Source: an uncultured Bacilli bacterium
Lineage (GTDB): Bacteria; Bacillota_I; Bacilli_A; RF39; UBA660
Reading direction: 5' to 3'
Assembly (NCBI GenBank): GCA_948874605.1
Contig: CAQRXS010000036.1
Location: 1-11,292, forward strand
Length of the DNA: 11,292 nt
Made by a program: the position numbers and the translations under genes. Shown here piece after piece: positions 1 through 4,846 of the stretch (position 1 is the first letter of the stretch; each line of letters begins with the position of its first letter). The notes beneath the pieces were generated by a model. The model ran no database searches. It worked only from the letters and a program-made list of their open reading frames with translations, and was not told the DNA's origin.

Positions 1-179
1 GTGCTCGTCAAATAAGTTCCTGGTATGCCGACCACGCGTTCTTTGTGTACTCGACGAATCCTTGGTTCAATCGTGGCGCTGCGTACAACGCTGGTACAGA
101 GGCAGGAGTGTTTGCAGTCAGTTACGGTGCCGGTTCAGCGGGTTCGAATGTTAGCTTTCGTGTCGTCCTTGCACCGTAA
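1..179 (+). CDS. DGR target protein, C-terminal fragment (C-type-lectin / FGE-like fold)
   Basis: Only the last 58 codons are present; the reading frame starts at base 3 and ends with TAA at 177-179. The fragment contains SSWYADHAFF, then NPWFNRG, AGVF and the terminal FRVVLAP. This arrangement is typical of the C-terminus of DGR target proteins with a formylglycine-generating-enzyme-like C-type lectin fold, where exposed residues vary and the framework (PWF.RG, AGVF, FRVVL) stays fixed. Residues between framework elements are mostly Ala, Gly, Ser, Tyr, Thr and Glu, as expected from mutated AAY codons. GC over 21-170 is about 54%, far above the neighbours. What the protein binds and where it is displayed cannot be told, because its N-terminus lies outside the window. 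Alternative: this segment is the template repeat itself, which its low adenine content argues against. Confidence 0.8.
   Translation, partial: ARQISSWYADHAFFVYSTNPWFNRGAAYNAGTEAGVFAVSYGAGSAGSNVSFRVVLAP
30..170 (+). other. DGR variable region (VR), approximate limits
   Basis: Seen: adenine is about 16% over 21-170 although the surrounding DNA is A-rich, and several codons at expected variable positions read as single-template AAC or AAT codons with adenines replaced (CAC, TTC and TAC in the HAFFVY stretch; GCT, GGT, GCC and AGT further on). The fixed framework codons (CCT TGG TTC, GGA GTG TTT, TTT CGT GTC GTC CTT) alternate with these. Known: DGR mutagenesis changes only template adenines. 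Inference: this copy has been diversified and is the VR rather than the TR. Exact ends cannot be set without the TR. Confidence 0.7.
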
Positions 180-185
180 GGTGCA
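170..185 (+). other. Hairpin at the 3' edge of the VR, over the target stop codon
   Basis: A perfect 6-bp inverted repeat, TGCACC (170-175) and GGTGCA (180-185), with the tetraloop GTAA (176-179). The target stop codon TAA is inside the loop. Short-stem, 4-nt-loop hairpins or cruciforms just downstream of the VR are known to help retrohoming in other DGRs. This one sits at the expected place, but the stem is short and the loop GTAA differs from the GRNA-type loops I recall. No T tract follows, so it is not a terminator. Confidence 0.5.
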
Positions 186-258
186 TTTACCCTTGAATGA
201 GTATTCTTGTTGATAGGGTGTAATCATAAATTAGACTGTAGAATTTTAAATGGAGTGT

Positions 259-297
259 CAAGCTCGCTGGTCCCCGTTTTTAAGACCAGCGAGCTTG
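259..297 (+). terminator. 14-bp inverted repeat between target gene and MSL gene; terminator or attenuator
   Basis: Perfect 14-bp arms (259-272 and 284-297) with an 11-nt loop that contains TTTTT. Only TTT then C follows the 3' arm, so the T tract is weak. It may end the target transcript, attenuate read-through into the RT cassette, or shape the template RNA. The stem is rich in GC while its surroundings are AT-rich, so it stands out as a selected structure. Confidence 0.55.
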
Positions 298-315
298 TTT
301 CATATTACTTTAGAA

Positions 316-321
316 AGGAAG
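316..321 (+). promoter_or_regulatory. Ribosome binding site fixing the TTG start of the MSL gene
   Basis: AGGAAG lies 6 nt before TTG 328. The only upstream in-frame ATG (250) is next to the 14-bp hairpin arm, has no Shine-Dalgarno site, and would translate through the inverted repeat. Confidence 0.7.
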
Positions 322-327
322 ATTAAG

Positions 328-708
328 TTGAGTAAAATATATAATAAGTATTTGGAATTAAAAAGTAAAAATAATGAAAAATTATATCTTTTTCGATGTG
401 GTAATTTTTATATATTTTTACAGGAAGACGCAATTAAAATTAATGAATATGTAGTTTTAAAAATTACAGATTTTGCTAAAGATGTAAAAAAATGTGGCTT
501 CCCGCTTGTCAGTCTTGAAAATTATTTAAAGGTTTTTGCAAATCATAAATTGGATGTAGATGTAGTTGACGAGGTGGGTGTATTAGGGGAAAAGGATAAA
601 ACAGAAAAAATTTTAAAACGTTTAAAGAAAATTGAGATTGAAAAAATGAGACCATTAGATGCATTAGTAGAATTAGCTAAATTAAAGGAGATTATGGATG
701 GAAAGTAA
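328..708 (+). CDS. MutS-like DGR accessory protein (MSL)
   Basis: 126 aa from a TTG start. Residues 18-70 resemble the N-terminal mismatch-recognition domain of MutS: YLFRCGNFYIFLQEDA aligns with the MutS stretch around GDFYE.F.EDA, and GFPLVSLENYLKVF (57-70) with the GVPYHAVDSYI region. In MutS the Phe-x-Glu motif stacks on and hydrogen-bonds the mismatched base; here it reads Phe27-Tyr-Ile29, so the Phe is kept and the Glu is lost. Residues 101-121, with RPLDALVELAKLK, resemble the conserved last helix of MutS (TPLEAL..L..L). The ATPase, clamp and connector domains are absent. MutS-like proteins are reported DGR accessories. Its stop overlaps the avd start. Inference: it may bind TR/VR heteroduplexes or shield them from mismatch repair. 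The family call is good, the role unproven. Confidence 0.75.
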   Translation: MSKIYNKYLELKSKNNEKLYLFRCGNFYIFLQEDAIKINEYVVLKITDFAKDVKKCGFPLVSLENYLKVFANHKLDVDVVDEVGVLGEKDKTEKILKRLKKIEIEKMRPLDALVELAKLKEIMDGK

Positions 709-1117
709 ACTACTTGATGAAGGAAAAATCAAACTTTTAAAAAAGAAAAAAGAAGAAAAAAAGGATCAAATAGAAACGCTTGTTATTTATGGTAAATATT
801 TAGATTTAATTTCTTATACAGAAATGATTTTAAAAAAGTATCCTAAAAGTGAAAGATTTGCTTTGGCAAGCTATATTAAAAATACTACTTATGATGGTAT
901 GGAAAGTATTATATATGCTCATAAATATTATGATAAAACTAGAAAGTTAGAATCTTTAAATAATTTGGATGTTAAGTTAAAAATGCTTAAAGTTTTAATT
1001 CGAATTTCTTATAAAAATAAATATATTTCAGTTCAAAACTACCGGGCTTGGAGTTTAAAATTATCTAATGTAGGAAATTTATTAGGAAGGTGGATTTCTT
1101 CTTGCCTAAAACAATAA
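698..1117 (+). CDS. avd: DGR accessory variability determinant (Avd)
   Basis: 139 aa, mainly helical and strongly basic at the N-terminus. Family-typical landmarks are KYPKSERFALA at 47-57, a central acidic/leucine-rich helix around 86-104 (LNNLDVKLKMLKVLIR) and NVGNLLGRWI at 124-133. Avd forms a barrel-shaped pentamer of four-helix bundles that binds the RT and the template RNA and is needed for adenine mutagenesis in studied DGRs. The start is ATG 698, 7 nt after AAAGGAG (684-690); it overlaps the MSL stop by 11 nt. Its 3' end overlaps the RT start by 16 nt. The first ~25 residues (KLLKKKKEEKK) are longer and more charged than in many Avd proteins and could add RNA contact. Confidence 0.88.
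   Translation: MESKLLDEGKIKLLKKKKEEKKDQIETLVIYGKYLDLISYTEMILKKYPKSERFALASYIKNTTYDGMESIIYAHKYYDKTRKLESLNNLDVKLKMLKVLIRISYKNKYISVQNYRAWSLKLSNVGNLLGRWISSCLKQ
1084..1090 (+). promoter_or_regulatory. Ribosome binding site that decides the RT start (TTG 1102)
   Basis: AGGAAGG ends 11 nt before TTG 1102. An in-frame GTG at 1090 overlaps this site, so it is a poor start. The spacing is a little long, but the resulting N-terminus (MPKTIRNVW) looks like other DGR RTs. Confidence 0.55.
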
Positions 1118-2139
1118 GGAATGTTTGGAGCAAACATTTTACTTTTGATAAGTTTATCGAAGCTCATGAAAGAGCTCGTAAGGGAAAATGTTTTAAAAAA
1201 GAAATATTGGATTTTGAATTGAATTTGGAAACTAATATTTCTAATATGATGAAAAAGATTGAAAATGGTACTTATCAATTTGGAAAATATAGAGAATTCA
1301 TTGTTTATGAGCCTAAAAAAAGATTAATAAAATCTCTTCCTTATGCAGATCGTATTGTTCATCAATGGTATATAGAGGAATTTATCAAATATTATATGTT
1401 GCCTCGTTTTATAGAGCATACATACGCTTGTCTTCCGAATCGAGGAGGTCATAAAGCAGTAGATGATTTACAAAGAATGATGCGTATTATGAAACGTAAT
1501 TATGATAATTATTATATTTTAAAGTGTGATATTGCTGGTTATTTTTATAATATCAATCGCGATATTTTATATGAGATTTTGAAGAAGAAAATTAAAGATC
1601 CTAAATTAATTAAATTTACAAAAAAAATTATTTTTGATGATAATTGTAAAAAAGGTATTCCTATAGGAAATTATACTTCACAATTTTTTGCAAATATTTA
1701 TTTAAATGAATTGGATCAATATGTAAAAAATGACTTGAGAGTAAAATATTATTTGCGATATATGGATGATTTTATTATTCTGTGTCGAACAAAAGAAGAC
1801 GCAAAAAAGTATTTTTCTTTGTTAAAAAAATTTGTAAAAGAAAAATTAGATTTGGAGTTCAATAATAAAAGCAAATATTATCCTAGTAGATTAGGCGTAG
1901 ATTTTTGTGGTTATATTACCTATGAAACTCATAGAAAGATTCGTAAACGAAGTAAAAGAAATATTAGAAAAAAAATAAAAAAATGGAATAAAGATTATGA
2001 GAATGGAACTCTTGATTTCGAACAAATGCGCACTAGTTGGAATTCTTGGCTTGGACATATTTCACATGCAAATTGTTATAATTTGATGAATCGGTATAAG
2101 AAAAGACTTAGTTTTTGTAATCAAGATAAAGTTGAATAA
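1102..2139 (+). CDS. DGR-type reverse transcriptase
   Basis: 345 aa from TTG 1102 (349 aa from GTG 1090). It carries the catalytic Asp in LKCDIAGYFYNI (D143), the active-site YMDD at 220-223, and GIPIGNYTSQFFANIYLNELD, in which SQ (193-194) replaces the SP seen in group II intron and retron RTs; this SQ is a DGR hallmark. A GVDFCGY stretch near 265-271 matches the block after the palm, and a basic thumb (RKIRKRSKRNIRKKIKKWN) follows. There is no maturase or endonuclease domain, which argues against a group II intron, and the length fits DGR RTs. The enzyme makes adenine-mutated cDNA from the template RNA together with Avd. No frameshift or missing catalytic residue is seen, so the element looks functional. 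Confidence 0.93.
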   Translation: MPKTIRNVWSKHFTFDKFIEAHERARKGKCFKKEILDFELNLETNISNMMKKIENGTYQFGKYREFIVYEPKKRLIKSLPYADRIVHQWYIEEFIKYYMLPRFIEHTYACLPNRGGHKAVDDLQRMMRIMKRNYDNYYILKCDIAGYFYNINRDILYEILKKKIKDPKLIKFTKKIIFDDNCKKGIPIGNYTSQFFANIYLNELDQYVKNDLRVKYYLRYMDDFIILCRTKEDAKKYFSLLKKFVKEKLDLEFNNKSKYYPSRLGVDFCGYITYETHRKIRKRSKRNIRKKIKKWNKDYENGTLDFEQMRTSWNSWLGHISHANCYNLMNRYKKRLSFCNQDKVE

Positions 2140-2152
2140 AATTTTTTTATTC
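2134..2152. terminator. AT-only inverted repeat between convergent RT and gerM ends
   Basis: GAATAAA (2134-2140) and TTTATTC (2146-2152), extended by one A/T pair, with a T4 loop. It covers both stop codons, and T or A runs lie on either side. As an all-AT stem it would be a weak bidirectional terminator. Confidence 0.3.
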
Positions 2153-3052
2153 TATAAAGATAACACTTTTAACATTTAATGTATCTTTCATTGATAAAGA
2201 AATGGAATATTTTACTTCTTCTAATATTTCATTTGAAGCAAGTCCTTCATAGAGTAGAGGTGAAAAACTTAAGCTTATTTCATTATTTAGTATTTCATAG
2301 TTTGTAAGTTCTGTTGAAGCGTTTAAATAACTCATTAAATTTGTTTTTTCATTTGGCATACTTTTTAAACGTTCAATAATTATTTCGACTTTATTTTTTT
2401 CATTGTTTTCCATAAATGTTACTGGAACGTAGTAGGATGTATTTTCTTCTTTTGCAATATAATATATCGTTGTTTTACTTACATTTTTTAAATTGTTAAT
2501 ATTGTAAATCTTATTTACACCAATCTCACGAGTAAGTAGGGGAGGTAAAGATGCTTTAGAATTTGGTAATTCTTCTAGTCTTTTTCCTTCTACAAAAACC
2601 ATAATTCCGTTTACTTCTTCTAATTCTGTTAACGTGAATACAAGACATTCAATCATCTTTTCTTCGTAATCTTTGGGAATGCTTAATAGTTCTTTGCTAA
2701 AGTTAATTTTTAGAGTTGTATCTTGTAGATCAATGGAAAGGATTTTTGTCTTTTCTGGAAGAATTGGTTCAAATGAACCTGGAATATAGGCACTTTTTCC
2801 AGAATTTCTTGTTAATGTTTCAATTAATTCTTTCGCATCACTTATGGTGTCCTTTTTTTGAAAAGACATATTTACGCGAGAAACTAAAGCAGATTTATCT
2901 AATACATAAATTGGTAAAGGATTGCCACTGGTATATGAAATAGTAACATTTTCAATATTTTTCTCAACACTTGGAAAACTTACTGTAACGATAAAAATAA
3001 TTAAAGCAAGGGTAGTAATAATAAATTTCCTTTTTATATGTTCTAAAATCAT
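2147..3052 (-). CDS. gerM: GerM-like sporulation/germination protein with two GerMN domains
   Basis: 301 aa. One N-terminal membrane segment (residues 9-27) is followed by two GerMN-type domains, about 46-158 and 195-300. Each has the family pattern of a strand, a helix preceding the LxxxP/SMPNEKT turn, a LP..TKIL-type loop and a final NFS or SFS strand (KINFSKELL at 115-123; SLSFSPLLYEG at 260-270). GerM in Bacillus is a membrane-tethered protein of the mother cell that stabilises the SpoIIIA-SpoIIQ channel and is needed for spore formation and germination. Unlike the Bacillus lipoprotein, no lipobox cysteine is seen after the membrane segment, so it is probably held by an uncleaved anchor. 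AAGGTGAT lies 5 nt before the ATG. It follows gerE on the same strand but behind a terminator, and shares the neighbourhood with spoIIIAH, which fits a common channel job. Confidence 0.8.
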   Translation of the reverse strand: MILEHIKRKFIITTLALIIFIVTVSFPSVEKNIENVTISYTSGNPLPIYVLDKSALVSRVNMSFQKKDTISDAKELIETLTRNSGKSAYIPGSFEPILPEKTKILSIDLQDTTLKINFSKELLSIPKDYEEKMIECLVFTLTELEEVNGIMVFVEGKRLEELPNSKASLPPLLTREIGVNKIYNINNLKNVSKTTIYYIAKEENTSYYVPVTFMENNEKNKVEIIIERLKSMPNEKTNLMSYLNASTELTNYEILNNEISLSFSPLLYEGLASNEILEEVKYSISLSMKDTLNVKSVIFIE

Positions 3053-3097
3053 GAAATCACCTTATTAAACTTTATGTGAAATTTTAAAATTCATGAC

Positions 3098-3121
3098 AAA
3101 AAAAGAAAGTTTAACTTTCTT
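3098..3121 (-). terminator. Rho-independent terminator of gerE
   Basis: Arms 3103-3110 and 3114-3121 (core AGAAAGT/ACTTTCT) with a 3-nt loop, followed on the minus strand by T6. The stem overlaps the gerE stop codon. It separates gerE from gerM. Confidence 0.75.
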
Positions 3122-3326
3122 AAATATTTACTTCACCCAAACGGATTAATTCTACAACAGCACTGGCTCTACCTTTTACACCAAGTTTTTGCATGGTATT
3201 TGAAATGTGATTTCGAACTGTTTTTTCACTAATGTTTAAACTTTTGGCAATTTCTCTTGTTGAATAATTTTGAATTAATTTTTCAAAAATTTCTTTTTCG
3301 CGATTTGTTAAAATTCTAGATTTCAC
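3120..3326 (-). CDS. gerE: GerE, late mother-cell sporulation transcription factor
   Basis: 68 aa, a stand-alone LuxR/FixJ-type helix-turn-helix without a receiver domain. It matches Bacillus GerE (about 74 aa) almost end to end: LTNREKEIFEKL, then STREIAKSLNISEKTVRN, then MQKLGVKGRASAVVEL and a GE.. tail. GerE acts late in the mother cell, turning some sigma-K genes up and others down during coat assembly. The start is GTG at 3326, preceded by AGGTGA; no in-frame upstream ATG precedes a stop. A sigma-K-like promoter lies in the gap after spoIIIAH, matching the known sigma-K control of gerE. It is the shortest intact regulator here, and its presence strongly supports an endospore-forming host. 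Confidence 0.93.
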   Translation of the reverse strand: MKSRILTNREKEIFEKLIQNYSTREIAKSLNISEKTVRNHISNTMQKLGVKGRASAVVELIRLGEVNI

Positions 3327-3363
3327 ACGCTCACCTACTTCCTTCCATAAACTTTCTCATTAG

Positions 3364-3390
3364 TAGAATATGCGTGCTTATGATTTTAGT
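3364..3390 (-). promoter_or_regulatory. Sigma-K-like promoter for gerE
   Basis: Read on the minus strand: AC (3390-3389), 16 nt, then CATATTCTA (3372-3364), an exact fit to the sigma-K/E -10 pattern CATANNNTA with an AC -35. It is in the 67-bp gap between spoIIIAH and gerE, about 38 nt before the GTG start, leaving room for the AGGTGA site. Confidence 0.6.
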
Positions 3391-3393
3391 ACC

Positions 3394-3900
3394 TTAGGCA
3401 TTTTGAAATTTAACAGTTATATACTCATTTTTATATTCGCTTTGAATGGAACGAATAATGCTGTTTGCTTTGGATGTAGAGTGGTCAGTGGAAGCAATGA
3501 CAATACTAATTGTGTCGTTTTTGAATTTTACAAAACTGTCTAAATTGAACTCTTCTTTTATTTTTTGTTCAATTTTTTCTTCTTCTCCTTTTTTCTGATT
3601 TAAAGTCATTAAAGCATTGTAAGCGTTATTTTTTTCTGTTGTTGTTTTGCTACTGTCTAATAAAATGGATTGTAAGTCGTCCATTTCTTTTAAAACGCTT
3701 TCATCTTCTTGAATTCGAAGAGAGACTAAAAGACTACTTTCCTCAACATTTACATTTACTGGAGTGCTTGTTTTTTGTGATGCATCATATTCACCTATAA
3801 TGCTTTGTAAATTAGAATCATTTAGAGTTACATAATAGATTGATAACACCAAAATTAAACTAAAGAGGGTTACAAACCATAAACTTTGTTTATTAATCAT
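3394..3900 (-). CDS. spoIIIAH: SpoIIIAH, subunit of the feeding-tube channel
   Basis: 168 aa. The N-terminus MINKQSLWFVTLFSLILVLS followed by IYYVTL matches the SpoIIIAH signature (short KKQ-like start, one membrane segment at 7-24). The C-terminal half (about 70-168) is the YscJ/FliF-like ring-building domain. SpoIIIAH is made in the mother cell, crosses into the intermembrane space and pairs with forespore SpoIIQ to form the channel needed for sigma-G activity. It is shorter than the Bacillus protein (about 218 aa), mostly in the linker. In Bacillus it closes the eight-gene spoIIIA operon; here it is first in its unit with gerE behind it and an unrelated divergent gene upstream, so it is detached from the rest. 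A sigma-E-like promoter precedes it. Confidence 0.85.
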   Translation of the reverse strand: MINKQSLWFVTLFSLILVLSIYYVTLNDSNLQSIIGEYDASQKTSTPVNVNVEESSLLVSLRIQEDESVLKEMDDLQSILLDSSKTTTEKNNAYNALMTLNQKKGEEEKIEQKIKEEFNLDSFVKFKNDTISIVIASTDHSTSKANSIIRSIQSEYKNEYITVKFQNA

Positions 3901-3925
3901 ATCAAATTCTCTCGCTTTCTAACTA

Positions 3926-3953
3926 ATCCTATGTTAGAAAAGAAAAATTATTA
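3926..3953 (-). promoter_or_regulatory. Sigma-E-like promoter for spoIIIAH
   Basis: Minus strand: TAATAAT (3953-3947), 13 nt, then CATAGGAT (3933-3926). This resembles the sigma-E pattern (KMATATT, then CATA...T). Predicted start of transcription is about 20 nt before the ATG at 3900, with a GAGAGA-type ribosome site between. Confidence 0.5.
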
Positions 3954-3980
3954 CATGAAATAGAATTCCTATGCTATAAT
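3951..3980 (+). promoter_or_regulatory. Vegetative (sigma-A) promoter for the CmpB-family gene
   Basis: TTACAT (3951-3956), 18 nt, TATAAT (3975-3980) with an extended -10 TG at 3972-3973. It faces away from and overlaps the -35 end of the spoIIIAH promoter. Confidence 0.65.
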
Positions 3981-4006
3981 ATAATACAAGGGAGTGTGAC
4001 TTCATT

Positions 4007-4750
4007 ATGTATCAAGTTTCGCTATTTTTTATGAAGTTTATTCTTTTTAGTATTATCGGGTATGTAGTTGAAATGATAACTTGTGCGATTATTGATAAAA
4101 AAATCGCCAATCGTGGGTTTATGTGTGGTCCTATTATACCTATTTATGGAGTAGGGAGTTTAGTAATTGCTTATGGCTTGAAACCTTTTGCAAATAGTTA
4201 TAAATATGTTGGAATTGTAATTTTTTTAGGGATTGTAGTGGCATCTATAGTAGAATATATTACTAGTTATATTTTAGAAAAAATATTTCATAATAAATGG
4301 TGGGATTATAGTAATGAAAAATTTAATATTAAAGGAAGGATTTGTCTTCGAAATGCTATTTTATTTGGCATAGGGACTCCGTTAGTTCTTTATTTTATTG
4401 ATCCGTGGGTAAAAGATTTTCTGATTCAATTTAAAAATATTCATTTAATTATCATGGCAGTTATTATCTTTATTATTTTTATTTTAGACCTTCTTTACTC
4501 TGGGATTGTAGCATATCATTTAAGAAATCGAATTATTATTGTGGAAGATTTAAAAAATCAAAAATTGGCTAAAATTCCAGGTATGTTTGAAAGTCTTTTA
4601 AAAAGACGTATGAAAGGCGTAAAAAAAATTCCTAAGCGATTGATGCATGCATTCCCTCATTTATGGAATAGTAATAAAAAAGCTTTTGAATTAATGCGTA
4701 AATTTGAAGAAAAAGAAAAAAAGAAACTTAAGAAAAAGAAAAGAAAGTAA
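4007..4750 (+). CDS. CmpB-family multi-pass membrane protein (putative ABC-transporter type IV, PF06541-like)
   Basis: 247 aa with about five hydrophobic segments (roughly 5-27, 44-60, 66-90, 115-131, 146-172) and a very basic C-terminal tail. The conserved blocks of this family are visible: NRGFMCGPIIPIYG (35-48), EYITSYILEKIF with WWDYS (83-102) and GRICLRN (110-116). The family is named as a putative ABC transporter membrane part, but no ATPase gene partners it here and its true function is not established. It has its own extended -10 promoter and a downstream terminator, so it is a separate unit from the peptide-export operon that follows. The lysine-rich tail (last ~15 residues nearly all K/E/R) may contact lipid headgroups or nucleic acid. 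Involvement in immunity to the nearby peptides is possible but unsupported. Confidence 0.8.
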   Translation: MYQVSLFFMKFILFSIIGYVVEMITCAIIDKKIANRGFMCGPIIPIYGVGSLVIAYGLKPFANSYKYVGIVIFLGIVVASIVEYITSYILEKIFHNKWWDYSNEKFNIKGRICLRNAILFGIGTPLVLYFIDPWVKDFLIQFKNIHLIIMAVIIFIIFILDLLYSGIVAYHLRNRIIIVEDLKNQKLAKIPGMFESLLKRRMKGVKKIPKRLMHAFPHLWNSNKKAFELMRKFEEKEKKKLKKKKRK

Positions 4751-4758
4751 GATTTGAG

Positions 4759-4781
4759 TATGGCTTTGGCCATATTTTTTT
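4759..4781 (+). terminator. Rho-independent terminator after the CmpB-family gene
   Basis: TATGGC (4759-4764), loop TTTG, GCCATA (4769-4774), then T7 (4775-4781). It isolates the upstream gene from the export operon. Confidence 0.8.
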
Positions 4782-4846
4782 GATTTCTTAGAAATAAAAA
4801 AGGAAACTGATATTTTTTCCGGAATAATAAGGTAGGAGGAAAAAAT

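Larger units (their letters stand above)
1..2139 (+). other. Diversity-generating retroelement (DGR), 5' end cut by the window
   Basis: Composite call from four parts in one orientation: the 3' end of a target gene with a VR-like sequence, a MutS-like accessory gene, an Avd gene and a DGR-type reverse transcriptase. In known DGRs the RT copies a template repeat RNA with adenine-specific infidelity, and the cDNA replaces the VR, so the target protein varies at chosen codons. The three cassette genes overlap end to start, which implies co-translation. The template repeat was not found between the VR and the RT stop, nor in the rest of the window, so it probably lies upstream of base 1. The cassette ends convergently against gerM with only 7 bases between stop codons, so it sits beside chromosomal sporulation genes; no phage structural genes are visible. 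Confidence 0.9.

Noticed and set aside
25..213. 62-aa ORF over the VR
   Set aside because: It is out of frame with the target protein, which is read from base 3 and has clear family framework residues.
1039..1278. Minus-strand ORF across the Avd-RT junction
   Set aside because: It is a shadow of two well-supported overlapping genes and shows no family marks.
1102..2139. RT as a group II intron maturase or retron RT
   Set aside because: No maturase or endonuclease domain, an SQ motif typical of DGRs, and Avd and VR neighbours.
3069..3076. CATAAAGT on the minus strand as a sporulation -10 for gerM
   Set aside because: No matching -35, and transcription would start inside the ribosome binding site.
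4802..4820. GGAAA/TTTCC inverted repeat before the exporter gene as an operator
   Set aside because: The stem is only 5 bp with a long AT loop and could be chance in this composition.
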